Of a DNA stretch of 49,757 nt, positions 24,122 through 33,124 are shown piece by piece; the first letter of the stretch is position 1; every line of letters begins with the position of its first letter. The translations under genes were made by a program, and so were the position numbers. The notes beneath the pieces were generated by a model. It was given only the letters and a program-made list of their open reading frames with translations. It was not told where the DNA came from and ran no database searches. This stretch comes from Candidatus Rokuibacteriota bacterium (GTDB taxonomy: Bacteria; Methylomirabilota; Methylomirabilia; Rokubacteriales; CSP1-6). The stretch spans positions 1 to 49,757 of the forward strand of contig QHSA01000143.1 of NCBI GenBank assembly GCA_003220315.1. The letters run 5' to 3'.

Positions 24122-25531
24122 ATGGATAGCGTGCCCCTCCCCGTCGAGAGACGACATCTCGGGGTCCTCACCTCCCTGTCGGCGGCGGTGCTCCTCGCCT
24201 TCGTGGCGCTGGCGACGTGGCTCCACGCCACGGGCTCTCCCGTGGCGGACGTGGTGGAGCCCGCGCGCGCCCTCGCCGTCGTCGTCGGCCGCTCGCTCGA
24301 CCTGGACGACGGGATCGACGGCGCGCCCGAGTGGGAGCGGCGCGTCTATCGCTCGCTCCTCGGGAGCCGCGCCGACGACCTCGCCGACGCGCTCCGCTGG
24401 TACGAGGAGCTCGAGGGCGAGTCGCTCGAGCCGAGCGTCGACCTCCACCTGGCGATCCTCGAGGGCGAGGCGGGCCGCGCCGAGCGACTCCGCGGCCGAT
24501 TCGACGAGTGGACGCGGCGCGGCGAGCCGTTCGGGACCTTCCGGCACCTGGTCGCGCTCGCGTACCTCTCGGTGGGGCCCGGTGGGGCCGACGCGACCGG
24601 CCTCGTCGCGCAGGCCGACGCGCACCTCGAGCCCGGCTGGTTCCGCGACCGGCTCGTCGCGCGCCTCACGCGGGCGGAGGCGCCCAACCCGCGCGCGGGC
24701 CCGCTCCTGGTTCGCCTGCGCGTGATCACCCTGGTGGAGGTTGCGATTCTGGCATTGGCGCTCGTGACGCTCGCGTGGTGGGCGCGCCACCCCGGTGAGC
24801 GCTCGGATGTCGCGCCGCTTCCGCCGCCCTGGCCGGGGCGTACCGGCGTCGACGTGCTCCTCCGGGGCGGCGCGCTCTGGGCGCTCCTGCTCGCCGCGCT
24901 CTTCCTGGGCGCGGCGTTGCTGCCGGGCGAACCCGCGCACCCGTACGTGAGGGTCGTCGTCGGCACGGCGACGACCCTCGCCCTCCTCCCGGTCATCCTG
25001 ATGGCCTGGTGGTGGCTCCTGCGGCCCTCGGGGCTCGGCATCGTCGGCGGGTTCGGCCTGGCCCTCACGCGCTCCGGCGCGCGAGGGCTGCTGCGCGTCG
25101 CGCTCGTGCTCGTGGCGGCCGGGCAGCTGGGCGACTCGATGGTCGGCGCCGCGGGGCGGGCCCTCGGGATCTCCTCGCACTGGGCCGAGTGGTTCGACCG
25201 CGATCTGGTCTGGGGCGCCTGGCCCGTCGTGCTCGTGACGCTCGTCGACACGGTCGTGCTCACGCCGGTCTTCGAAGAGCTGGTCTTCCGCGGGCTTCTC
25301 TTCGGCACGCTCAGGCGAGGGCTCGGGCCGGCGGCGGCCGCGCTGGTCAGCGCGGTCGTCTTCGCCGTGGCCCACGGCTACGGCGTGCTCGGCTTCGCCG
25401 CGGTCTTCGTGAGCGGGGTCCTGTGGGCGTGGGCGTACGAGCGCACGGGGAGCCTCGTGCCCTCGATCACGGCGCACGCGGTCGACAACCTGTCCGCGGC
25501 GCTCACGGTGCTTGTGGTGCTGCGTGCCTAG
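24122..25531 (+). CDS. CPBP-family intramembrane metalloprotease
   Basis: About 469 residues from ATG 24122; in-frame ATGs at 24086, 24095 and 24098 would add up to 12. One N-terminal membrane segment (VLLAFVALATWL), a soluble helical part of about 170 residues (tetratricopeptide-like), then several membrane helices. The CPBP (CAAX protease/bacteriocin-processing, Abi) motifs are in the last third: FEELVFRGLLFG (EExxxR), VFAVAHGYGVLGF and ITAHAVDNLSA. The substrate is unknown. The 3' end overlaps the LigD start by 8 bases, an unexpected link to end-joining genes. Confidence 0.85.
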   Translation: MDSVPLPVERRHLGVLTSLSAAVLLAFVALATWLHATGSPVADVVEPARALAVVVGRSLDLDDGIDGAPEWERRVYRSLLGSRADDLADALRWYEELEGESLEPSVDLHLAILEGEAGRAERLRGRFDEWTRRGEPFGTFRHLVALAYLSVGPGGADATGLVAQADAHLEPGWFRDRLVARLTRAEAPNPRAGPLLVRLRVITLVEVAILALALVTLAWWARHPGERSDVAPLPPPWPGRTGVDVLLRGGALWALLLAALFLGAALLPGEPAHPYVRVVVGTATTLALLPVILMAWWWLLRPSGLGIVGGFGLALTRSGARGLLRVALVLVAAGQLGDSMVGAAGRALGISSHWAEWFDRDLVWGAWPVVLVTLVDTVVLTPVFEELVFRGLLFGTLRRGLGPAAAALVSAVVFAVAHGYGVLGFAAVFVSGVLWAWAYERTGSLVPSITAHAVDNLSAALTVLVVLRA

Positions 25532-28163
25532 CCGCGGCCTCGACGAGTACCGGCAGAAGCGCGATCCCGCGCGCACGCCCGAGCCGTTCGGCGACCGCCG
25601 GCCGGCCGACGGCCACCTGTTCGTCGTCCACAAGCACTCGGCGCGGCGGCTCCACTACGACCTGCGGCTCGAGATCGACGGCGTGCTCGCGAGCTGGGCG
25701 GTGCCCAAGGGCCCCTCGGTGCGCCACGGCGAACGCCGCCTGGCCGTCCACGTCGAGGACCACCCCATCGAGTACGCCGACTTCGAGGGGGTGATCCCCG
25801 AGGGCAGCTACGGCGCGGGGCCGTCCATTGTCTGGGATCGCGGCTGGTTCCGCACGCTCGGCGACCGGCCGGCGAAGGAGCAGGTCGCGCGGGGCAAGCT
25901 CGAGTTCGAGCTCTTTGGGTTCAAGCTCCGCGGGCGGTGGGTGCTCGCCCGCATGAGCGGCAAGGAGCGGGAGTGGCTCCTCTTGAAGAAGGCCGACGCG
26001 TTCGCGGACGGCGTCGAGCCGGTCGAGACGCTCCCCGAGTCGGTCCTCTCGGGGCTCACCGTCGAAGAGTTGCGCGAGGGCCCCCGCAGGCTCGACGCGC
26101 TCCGCGCCCGGCTCGCGGCCTCGAAGGCCCCGCGCGGCGAGCCGGCGCCGCGCCCGGGCCTCTTCATGCTCGCCACGCTCGTGGACCGGCCGTTCTCCGA
26201 TCCGGCCTGGCTCTTCGAGATCAAGTACGACGGCGTGCGCGTCCTGGCCTCGCGCGTCGGCGAGCGGGTCGAGCTCCGGGGGCGGAGCGGGATGATCGTC
26301 ACGGCGCGCTATCCGGAAGTGGTCCGCGCGCTCCGCGCGCTGCCCCTCGACCGATTCCTCCTCGACGGCGAGATCGTGGCGCTCGACGCGGCGGGGCGCT
26401 CGAGCTTCCAGCGCCTCCAGACGCGCATGAACCTGACGCGCCCGACCGACGTCGAGCGCGCGTCCCTCGAGGTCCCGGTCAGCGCGGCGTGCTTCGACGC
26501 GCTCGCGCTCGACGGACGTGACCTGCGATCCCTGCCGCTGGAGGAGCGCAAGGCGTGTCTCCGGCTCCTCCTGCCGGCGCGCGGCGTCGTCCACTTCGGC
26601 GACCACGTGCTCGAGCAGGGCCGGGAGTTTTTCGACGCGGCGTGTGGCGCGCGGCTCGAGGGCGTCGTGGCGAAGAAGCGCGACAGCCCCTACGTCGGCA
26701 AGCGCTCCCGAGACTGGCTCAAGGTCAAGTGCCAGCTCCGCCAGGAGTTCGTCATCGGAGGCTACACGGCGCCCCGGGGCTCGCGCGCCCACTTCGGCGC
26801 GCTCCACCTCGGGCTCTACGAGGGCGGCCGGCTCGTCTACGTCTCGAAGGTGGGCACGGGGTTCGACGAGTCGACGCTGGCGCTCGTCGCCCGGCGGCTG
26901 GAACCGCTGGCGCGCGCGACGTCGCCGTTCGACGTCGGCACGCCGTCGGGCCGCGGCCACCACTGGGTCGAGCCGAAGCTCGTCTGCGAGGTTCGATTCA
27001 CCGAGTGGACGGCCGACGGCGGGATCCGCCACCCGACCTTCCTGGGTCTGCGTGATGACAAACGGCCTGAAGACTGCGTGCGCGAAGTCCCGACCGAGCG
27101 CGAGGGGCAGGAGGCTCGCCGGCTCCGGGTGCCTTCCTCGACCACGCTAGCTCTCGATGCGCGAGCCCAGTCCGATCGGCCGGCGACGGAGTCGACCCCC
27201 AGAAGCCACGGGTCTCGGAAGGCACCCCGAGCCAGCGAGCCCCCCACCCCCGCTCACTTGGAAGAACGTCCGAGCGTCACCATCACCAATCCGACGAAGG
27301 TGTTCTGGCCGGACGAGGGCTACACGAAGGCCGACCTGGTGGAGTACTACGACCGGATCGCGCCCTTTCTGCTCCCGTACCTCAAGGATCGGCCCGTCGT
27401 GCTCACGCGCTACCCGGACGGGATCGCCGGGAAATCGTTCTTCCAGAAGGACGCGCCCGAGTGGACCCCCGCGTGGATCCGCACCGAGCGGATCCACTCG
27501 AAGGACGCCGGGCGCGACATCGATTACTTCATCGTCAACGACCGCGAGAGCCTCCGGTACGTCATCAACCTCGGGACGATCCCGCTCCACATGTGGAGCT
27601 CGCACCTGGGCTCGCTCGAGCGTCCCGACTGGCTCGTGCTCGATCTCGACCCCAAGGGGGCGCCCTTCACCGACGTCGTCCGCGTGGCGCGGGCGCTCCG
27701 TCGCATCCTGGACGCGCTCGCGCTGCCGAGCTACGTGAAGACCTCCGGCAAGACGGGCCTCCACGTCCTGCTTCCGCTCGGTGCCCGATACGACGACGAG
27801 ACCACGCGGACCTTCGCGCGGCTGCTCGCCGTGCTGGGCGTCGAGGCGGAGCCGGCCATCGCCACGGTCGTCCGGCCGCTCCGGGGCCGCGGCGGCAAGG
27901 TGTACATCGACTGGGGCCAGAACGGGCACGGCCAGACGATCGTCGCGCCGTTCTCGGTGCGCCCGCTGGCGGGCGCTCCCGTGTCGTGTCCACTCCGCTG
28001 GGAGGAGGTCACCGCCCGACTCGAGCCCGCGCGCTTCACGATCGAGACGGTGCCGCCGCGCGTCGAGAAGCTCGGCGACCCGATGGCGCCGGTGCTGCGC
28101 GAGTCCATCGACCTCGCCGCCGCGCTCAGGCGCATCGAGCAGACGTTCGGGAGGAAGGCGTGA
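25524..28163 (+). CDS. ligD: Multifunctional NHEJ DNA ligase LigD (PE-Lig-Pol)
   Basis: An 879-residue three-domain enzyme in the order phosphoesterase, ligase, polymerase. The phosphoesterase domain (about 1-150) contains FVVHKHSARRLHYDLRLE and HVEDHPIEYADFEGVIPEGSYG. The ligase domain has the nucleotidyl-lysine motif LFEIKYDGVR with Lys234. A basic, poorly conserved linker (about 530-590) follows. The polymerase/primase domain starts ITNPTKVFWPDEGYTKADLVEYY and includes LVLDLDPKGAPF. GTG 25524 starts PSRGLDEY, the family start; TTG 25512 is the alternative. It seals double-strand breaks with Ku. Confidence 0.95.
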   Translation: MPSRGLDEYRQKRDPARTPEPFGDRRPADGHLFVVHKHSARRLHYDLRLEIDGVLASWAVPKGPSVRHGERRLAVHVEDHPIEYADFEGVIPEGSYGAGPSIVWDRGWFRTLGDRPAKEQVARGKLEFELFGFKLRGRWVLARMSGKEREWLLLKKADAFADGVEPVETLPESVLSGLTVEELREGPRRLDALRARLAASKAPRGEPAPRPGLFMLATLVDRPFSDPAWLFEIKYDGVRVLASRVGERVELRGRSGMIVTARYPEVVRALRALPLDRFLLDGEIVALDAAGRSSFQRLQTRMNLTRPTDVERASLEVPVSAACFDALALDGRDLRSLPLEERKACLRLLLPARGVVHFGDHVLEQGREFFDAACGARLEGVVAKKRDSPYVGKRSRDWLKVKCQLRQEFVIGGYTAPRGSRAHFGALHLGLYEGGRLVYVSKVGTGFDESTLALVARRLEPLARATSPFDVGTPSGRGHHWVEPKLVCEVRFTEWTADGGIRHPTFLGLRDDKRPEDCVREVPTEREGQEARRLRVPSSTTLALDARAQSDRPATESTPRSHGSRKAPRASEPPTPAHLEERPSVTITNPTKVFWPDEGYTKADLVEYYDRIAPFLLPYLKDRPVVLTRYPDGIAGKSFFQKDAPEWTPAWIRTERIHSKDAGRDIDYFIVNDRESLRYVINLGTIPLHMWSSHLGSLERPDWLVLDLDPKGAPFTDVVRVARALRRILDALALPSYVKTSGKTGLHVLLPLGARYDDETTRTFARLLAVLGVEAEPAIATVVRPLRGRGGKVYIDWGQNGHGQTIVAPFSVRPLAGAPVSCPLRWEEVTARLEPARFTIETVPPRVEKLGDPMAPVLRESIDLAAALRRIEQTFGRKA

Positions 28164-28654
28164 GGGCGCGACTCGCCACGCCGGCCGACGCCGCCGAGAT
28201 CGCGCGAATCTACACCCAGGGCATCGAGGACCGGATCGCCACGTTCGAGACGCGCCCGCGGTCCGCCGAGGACGTGCGGGGCTGGTTCGACGGCGTGCAT
28301 CCCGTCGTCGTGGTCGAGGACGCGGGACGGATCGTCGGGTTCGCCTCGACCTCGTCCTACCGGCCGCGCGAGTGCTACGCGCGCGTGGCCGAGTTCTCGA
28401 TCTACGTCGCGCGGGAGGCGCGGGGCCGGGGCGTCGGGCGGCTGGCACTCGGCGAGCTGCTCGCGGCGGCCGAGCGCGCCGGCCTCGCGAAGCTCGTGTC
28501 GCGCATCTTCCCGGAGAACGACGCGAGCCGCGCCGTGTGTCGCGCGCTCGGGTTCCGGGAGGTCGGGGTATACGCCAAGCACGGACAGCTCGACGGCGTC
28601 TGGAAGGACTGCGTGATCGTCGAGCGGCTCCTGGGAGACGCCACGGACCGTTAG
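28160..28654 (+). CDS. GNAT N-acetyltransferase (phosphinothricin/arsinothricin acetyltransferase-like)
   Basis: A 164-residue GNAT from GTG 28160, overlapping the ligD stop (GTGA). IARIYTQGIEDRIATFETRPR near residue 15 is the signature of the PAT/ArsN1 branch. The acetyl-CoA pyrophosphate loop is EARGRGVGRLAL (R/Q-x-x-G-x-G/A). It acetylates an amine, possibly an amino-acid-like toxin; exact substrate not readable. Convergent with a second PAT-like GNAT, tails overlapping by 4 bases. Confidence 0.87.
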   Translation: MRARLATPADAAEIARIYTQGIEDRIATFETRPRSAEDVRGWFDGVHPVVVVEDAGRIVGFASTSSYRPRECYARVAEFSIYVAREARGRGVGRLALGELLAAAERAGLAKLVSRIFPENDASRAVCRALGFREVGVYAKHGQLDGVWKDCVIVERLLGDATDR

Positions 28655-29160
28655 AGCCGGAGCTGCACGATCGTCACGTCGAGCCAGCGGTCGTGCTTCC
28701 AGGCGACCTCCCACTCGACGCCGACGACCACGAAGCCGTGGCGCGCGTGGAGGCGGAGCGACGCCGTGTTCGCGGAGGTGATGCGGGCGAGCATCGAGTG
28801 GTGACCGTGCGCGCGGGCGCGCCGGATGAGCTCCGCGAGGATCAGGTCGCCGAGCCCGGCCCCGCGGTGGCCACGCTTGACGTAGACGGAGTCCTCGACG
28901 GTCCGCGCGAACGCGGGCTTGGGCCGATAGGGCGCGAGCGCGCCGAAGGCCAGCACCTCGGCGGCCGTGACGGCCACGACGATCGGGTAGCCGGCGGGGT
29001 GACGCGCGAACCACTCGCGCTGCGCGCTGGGATCGCGCGGCTCGGTGTCGGTGGTGACGTCGGTCCAGAGGACCTCGTGGTTCCAGATCGCGGTGATCTG
29101 GGGAAGGTCCGCCTCCGTGGCGTCGCGGACGGTGACGGCGACGAGCGTGTCAGGAGGCAC
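28651..29160 (-). CDS. GNAT N-acetyltransferase (PAT-like)
   Basis: A 169-residue GNAT. VRDATEADLPQITAIWNHEVLWTDVTTD is the family opening. The acetyl-CoA loop is GHRGAGLGDLILAELI, and ARITSANTASLRLHARHGF matches the C-terminal half of PAT-like enzymes. It is a paralogue, in general plan, of the convergent neighbour at 28160. Its start overlaps the end of the small ORF 29150-29356 by 11 bases. Confidence 0.87.
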   Translation of the reverse strand: MPPDTLVAVTVRDATEADLPQITAIWNHEVLWTDVTTDTEPRDPSAQREWFARHPAGYPIVVAVTAAEVLAFGALAPYRPKPAFARTVEDSVYVKRGHRGAGLGDLILAELIRRARAHGHHSMLARITSANTASLRLHARHGFVVVGVEWEVAWKHDRWLDVTIVQLRL

Positions 29161-29356
29161 GCGTCACCGCTCCCCGCGCCGCCCCGCGAACCCACCTCCC
29201 GAGCCCGATCAGCGCCAGGCCGACGCGCTCACGCGGGCTCGGACGCGGGGGCGGCGCCGTCCGTCTGGTGACGAGCGCGTGCAGCGCGGCCTCCGCCCGG
29301 AGTCGCGCGAGCTTGTCTCGGACGACCAGCTCCAGCGCGTACAGGTTCAGGTCCAT
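29150..29356 (-). CDS. Small hypothetical protein
   Basis: A 68-residue ORF from ATG 29356. It begins MDLNLYALELVVRDKLARLR, an amphipathic helix, followed by a Pro/Arg-rich linker and a hydrophobic Gly-rich C-terminus (VGLALIGLGRWVRG). Similar short proteins with the MDLNLY start occur next to regulators in other high-GC bacteria, as far as I recall. It is divergent from the LysR gene and upstream of the GNAT, so it may be regulated by LysR. Confidence 0.5.
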   Translation of the reverse strand: MDLNLYALELVVRDKLARLRAEAALHALVTRRTAPPPRPSPRERVGLALIGLGRWVRGAARGAVTRAS

Positions 29357-29387
29357 GGCCTATGGTCGCGCCGGGCGGCTCATCAGG

Positions 29388-29411
29388 GAAATCAATTGTC
29401 ATTATGATTTC
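29388..29411. promoter_or_regulatory. Inverted repeat, probable LysR operator
   Basis: GAAATCA (29388-29394) and TGATTTC (29405-29411) are perfect complements 10 bases apart. They lie in an AT-rich island upstream of the LysR gene and the divergent small gene. The arrangement contains a T-N11-A-type core expected for LysR-family autoregulation. Confidence 0.6.
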
Positions 29412-29434
29412 CATCAGCTATTTTTTGAGACCCT

Positions 29435-30331
29435 ATGGACCTCCGGCTCGCCCGGCTCGAGACGCTCGCCGCGGTCGCGCGCCACGGCTCGTTCTCGCAC
29501 GCCGCCCGTGAGCTCCACCTGAGCCAGCCCGCGGTGAGCATGCAGGTACGCCAGCTCGAGCTGGCGCTCGGCCTGCCGCTCCTCGAACGCGTCGGCAAGC
29601 GCGCCTTCCCGACGAAGGCCGGCGAGCTGCTGCTTGCCCACGCGGGCCGCGCGTTGCGGGAGCTCGAGACGGGCCTCGAGGTCGTCCAACAGCTCCGCGG
29701 GATCGTGGCCGGACGCATCCGGCTCGGGACGAGCGCCTCGTTCTCGATCTACCTCTTGCCCCCGGCGCTCCGGCGGTTCCGGTCGCGCTACCCGCGGACG
29801 GAGCTGACCGTCGTCACCGGGAACGCGCCCGAGATCGCGCGCGCGGTCGTCGGTCGCGAGCTCGACGTCGGCATCGTGAGCCTGCCGGTGCGCGAGCGTG
29901 AGCTCGCGGTGTCGCCGTTCTACCGGGACGAGGTCGTCGCGATCGCGCCGCCGGACCGGCGCTGGCGGCGCGGGCATCGGGCGGCCGCGCGGGATCTGGT
30001 GAGCGCGCCGCTGATCCTCTTCGAGCGGGGGGCGACGCTCCGCCGCGTGATCGACGACTGGTTCCGCCGCGCGGGCGAGGTCCCGGCGGCGGCGATGGAG
30101 CTCGGCAACACGGAGGCGATCAAGAAGCTCGTCGAGGCGGGGCTCGGGCTCTCGGTCACGTCGTGGTTTGGGGTGGCGGCGGAGGTGCGGCGGCGGAAGC
30201 TCGCGGCGGCGCGGCTCGACCCGCCGCTCTACCGGGAGATCGGCGTCATCCGCCGACGCGACAAGCCGCGGACGCCGGTACTCGAGGCGTTCCTGGCGAC
30301 GCTAGAGGGCCTCCGCCGGTCTCTCGAGTAG
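29435..30331 (+). CDS. LysR-family transcriptional regulator
   Basis: A 298-residue regulator. The N-terminal winged helix-turn-helix is LARLETLAAVARHGSFSHAARELHLSQPAVSMQVRQLE (about 5-42). The effector domain (about 90-298) has ELDVGIVSLPVRERELAVSPFY. The plan resembles CbbR/CysB-like regulators; the inducer is unknown. ATG 29435 follows a T-rich run. Likely targets are the divergent small gene and GNAT. Its 3' end overlaps the convergent DUF72 gene by 30 bases. Confidence 0.92.
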   Translation: MDLRLARLETLAAVARHGSFSHAARELHLSQPAVSMQVRQLELALGLPLLERVGKRAFPTKAGELLLAHAGRALRELETGLEVVQQLRGIVAGRIRLGTSASFSIYLLPPALRRFRSRYPRTELTVVTGNAPEIARAVVGRELDVGIVSLPVRERELAVSPFYRDEVVAIAPPDRRWRRGHRAAARDLVSAPLILFERGATLRRVIDDWFRRAGEVPAAAMELGNTEAIKKLVEAGLGLSVTSWFGVAAEVRRRKLAAARLDPPLYREIGVIRRRDKPRTPVLEAFLATLEGLRRSLE

Positions 30332-31030
30332 GTCGAGGAGCCGGCGGGCGAGGGCGGGGCCCGATCCCGACTCCTCGTGCTTGAAGAAGACGAACGCCTC
30401 GCGCCAGCCGCCGCCGACCTGGCGGAGCCTCGCGATCCAGGCGTCCAGCGCCTCGTCCCCGTACTCGACCGCGCGGAGCCGCACGTAGCCCCAGTCCGCC
30501 GTCGCGACGGTCGGCGTCGTGCCCGCCTCGGTGTCGGCGACGCAGAGGGCGGCGTTGCGCGCCCGGAGCAGGCCGTAGGTCTCGTCGTCGAACCAGCTCG
30601 CGTGACGGAACTCGAACGCCACCCTGAGCCCCGGCGGGAGCTGGGCGAGGAGGTCGCCGAGCCGGTCGGCCGCCTTCCTGAAATTGGGCGGGAGCTGGAA
30701 GAGGACCGGGCCGAGCTTGTCGCCGAGCGTGCGGGCGGTGTCGCAGAAGTACCGGAGCGGCTCGTCGACGTCGCGGAGCCGGGCCACGTGCGTGATCCGT
30801 TGCGGCGCCTTCAGGACGAAGATGAAGCCGGCCGGCGCCGTGTCGCGCCACGCCGCGAGCGTCCGCGCGTTCGGCATCCGGTAGAACGTCGCGTTGATCT
30901 CGACCGTCGCGAAGCGCTCGACGTACCAGGCGAGCATCTTCGAGGCCGGGAGGTCGGCGGGATAGAACGTGCCCTTCCACTCGGCGTAGTTGTACCCGGA
31001 CGTGCCGACGCGGAACGTCAGCCGAGGCAC
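30302..31030 (-). CDS. DUF72-family protein
   Basis: A 242-residue TIM-barrel-like DUF72 protein, beginning FRVGTSGYNYAEWKGTFYPADLPASKMLAWYVERFATVEINATFYRMP, the family signature. FEFRHASWFDDETYGLLRARN follows near residue 140. No activity is established for the family; a nuclease-like relation has been suggested from fold. GTG 31030 is the best start and overlaps the ald stop by 13 bases; CTG 31021 is closer but less usual. Confidence 0.87.
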   Translation of the reverse strand: MPRLTFRVGTSGYNYAEWKGTFYPADLPASKMLAWYVERFATVEINATFYRMPNARTLAAWRDTAPAGFIFVLKAPQRITHVARLRDVDEPLRYFCDTARTLGDKLGPVLFQLPPNFRKAADRLGDLLAQLPPGLRVAFEFRHASWFDDETYGLLRARNAALCVADTEAGTTPTVATADWGYVRLRAVEYGDEALDAWIARLRQVGGGWREAFVFFKHEESGSGPALARRLLDLLERPAEAL

Positions 31031-32130
31031 GCGTCGAGGGGCGTGGCGGGCGCGCCGAGCGCCTCCGCCACCGCGGGGTGCACGACCTGGCCGCGGCAGA
31101 TGTTGACGCCCTTCGCGAGCGCGGGGTTCGCGCGCGTCGCCGCCGCGACGCCGCGGGTCGCGAGCTCGAGCGCGTACGGGAGCGTGGCGTTCGTGAGCGC
31201 GAACGTCGAGGTGCGCGGGACGAGCGCGGGCATGTTGGCGACGCCGTAGTGGACGACGCCCGACACGAGGTAGACGGGGTCGAGGAGCGTCGTCGGATGG
31301 ATCGTCTCGACGCACCCGCCCTGGTCCACCGAGACGTCCACGATCACGCTGCCCTCTTTCATGGTCGCGACCATTTCCTTGGTGACGAGCCGCGGGGCGC
31401 GCGCTCCGGCGAGGAGCACGGCGCCGACGAGCAGGTCGGCGCGCCGCAACACCTGCTCGACGTTGAAGCTGTTGGACATGAGCGTCACGGCCTGACCGCG
31501 AAAGACGTCGTCCACGTGGCGCAGGCGGTCGGGGTTCACGTCGAGGATCGACACGTCGGCCCCGAGGCCGACCGCCGTGCGGGCGGCGTTGAGGCCCGCG
31601 GTGCCCGCGCCCAGGATGACGACGTTGCCGGGCGGGACGCCGGGCACGCCGGAGAGGAGGATCCCACGCCCGCCGTGGGGGCGGCCGAGGTAGAACGCGC
31701 CTTCCTGCACCGCGAGCCGCCCTGCCACCTCGCTCATCGGCGTGAGGAGCGGCAGGCTCCCGTCGGCGCGCTGGACCGTCTCGTAGGCGATCGCGATCGC
31801 GCCCGAGTCGCGGAGCGCCCGCGCCAGCTCGGGCGCCGGCGCGAGGTGGAGGTAGGTGAAGAGGATCTGGCCCGGGCGGAGCCGCGCGGACTCCGCCGGG
31901 AGCGGCTCCTTGACCTTCAGGACGAGATCGGCGCGCTGCCAGACCTCGTCGGCGGCGGCCAGCGCCGCGCCGACGGCGGCGTACTCGTCGTCACGGATCC
32001 CGCTGCCCCCGCCGGCGCCGCGCTCGACGACGACACGGTGGCCGGCTTCGGCGAGGGCGCGGGCGCCGGGGGGCGTCAGCGCGACGCGCGCTTCGCCCGG
32101 CTTGATCTCGCGCGGGACCCCGACGATCAT
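31018..32130 (-). CDS. ald: Alanine dehydrogenase
   Basis: A 370-residue NAD-dependent alanine dehydrogenase: L-alanine to pyruvate and ammonium, reversible. The start MIVGVPREIKPGEARVALTP is diagnostic. Substrate-site Lys and His lie in DLVLKVKEPL and LFTYLHLAPAPEL. The NAD-binding loop is VVILGAGTAGLNAARTAVGLGADVSILD. VSVDQGGCVETIHPTT and GVVHYGVANMPALVPRTST are also typical. It could feed pyruvate to the PDH complex. Confidence 0.96.
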   Translation of the reverse strand: MIVGVPREIKPGEARVALTPPGARALAEAGHRVVVERGAGGGSGIRDDEYAAVGAALAAADEVWQRADLVLKVKEPLPAESARLRPGQILFTYLHLAPAPELARALRDSGAIAIAYETVQRADGSLPLLTPMSEVAGRLAVQEGAFYLGRPHGGRGILLSGVPGVPPGNVVILGAGTAGLNAARTAVGLGADVSILDVNPDRLRHVDDVFRGQAVTLMSNSFNVEQVLRRADLLVGAVLLAGARAPRLVTKEMVATMKEGSVIVDVSVDQGGCVETIHPTTLLDPVYLVSGVVHYGVANMPALVPRTSTFALTNATLPYALELATRGVAAATRANPALAKGVNICRGQVVHPAVAEALGAPATPLDACLG

Positions 32131-32211
32131 CGTGCGCCGAAGGCCGCGACGGAGCCGCGGGTCGGGCGACTCAGCCGATCCGCGCGCGCGGGTCCGTCGC
32201 CGAGATCCATC

Positions 32212-33054
32212 TCACCTCACGTATAACAGGAAAAAGCGCGCGAGGCGCGCCGCGAAATCGGGCGCGAGCTCGCCGTGCCGCCCGCCGGCCGTGAACACGA
32301 ACTCGGCGCGGGGGTTCGCGGCGAGCGCCTCGCGCAAGCGCTCCGCGTGCGCGAACGGGATCTGCTCGTCCGCGCGGCTCGCGACCAGGAGCACCGGCAC
32401 GGTGAGCGTGGCGGCCGCCTCGACGGGCGCCGGCCGCGTGATGTCGTCGCCGACGAAGAGGCGCGACCAGACGCGCGTCATCCCGACGAGCGGGTACTTC
32501 AGGGGCCCGAGCCACGCGTAGAGCTCATGGCCGAGCAGCCGGAGGTCGGCGAACGGCGCGTAGGCGGCGACGGCGCGGATACGTGGATCCTCGGCCGCGG
32601 CGAGGAGGGCGACCGCGCCCCCGAGCGAGAAGCCGAAGACGCCGACCGCGCCGACGCCGCGCGTCGCCAGGAAATCGAGGGCGCGCCCGAGGTCCCGGCG
32701 CTCCTTGAAGCCGAGCGTCGTCAGGCGCCCCTCGCTCCGGCCGAAGTAGCGCTGGTCGAGGAGGAAGACGGTGAAGCGGGAGGCCAGCCCGGCCGCGATC
32801 GGCAGCATGTCGGCACGGTCGGCCGGATAGCCGTGCAGGAGGACGACGGCCGGCGCGCCCGGGCGTGGGGCGAGCCACGCCGCGAGCCGGAGACCGTCGT
32901 CGGTCGTGATCGTCACGTCCTCGACCGTGAGCCCGAAGTCCCGGGGCGCCAGCGGCACGGCGAGCCGCGGCGGCCGGACGGCGAGCCAGAAGACGAAGAG
33001 GCTCGCGCCGACGAAGCCGGCGACGAGCCCCGCCGCGTAGAGGATGAGCCGCAC
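32212..33054 (-). CDS. Alpha/beta hydrolase with N-terminal membrane anchor
   Basis: A 280-residue protein. Residues about 3-27 form one membrane helix (LILYAAGLVAGFVGASLFVFWLAV), so the enzyme is anchored and probably periplasmic-facing. The oxyanion region is VVLLHGYPADRADML and the nucleophile elbow is GVFGFSLGGAVAL (Ser in GxSxG). DLRLLGHELYAWLG and VPVLLVASRADEQIPF give the acid, and GRHGEL the His. Similar to BEM46/YhfR-like hydrolases; ester substrate unknown. Confidence 0.9.
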   Translation of the reverse strand: MRLILYAAGLVAGFVGASLFVFWLAVRPPRLAVPLAPRDFGLTVEDVTITTDDGLRLAAWLAPRPGAPAVVLLHGYPADRADMLPIAAGLASRFTVFLLDQRYFGRSEGRLTTLGFKERRDLGRALDFLATRGVGAVGVFGFSLGGAVALLAAAEDPRIRAVAAYAPFADLRLLGHELYAWLGPLKYPLVGMTRVWSRLFVGDDITRPAPVEAAATLTVPVLLVASRADEQIPFAHAERLREALAANPRAEFVFTAGGRHGELAPDFAARLARFFLLYVR

Positions 33055-33124
33055 GCGGGGATGCTAGAGTCGGGTTTGGCGAGTGTCAACGGCCCGTGAT
33101 TGCGGGCCTGAGCCGCGCCTGCCC

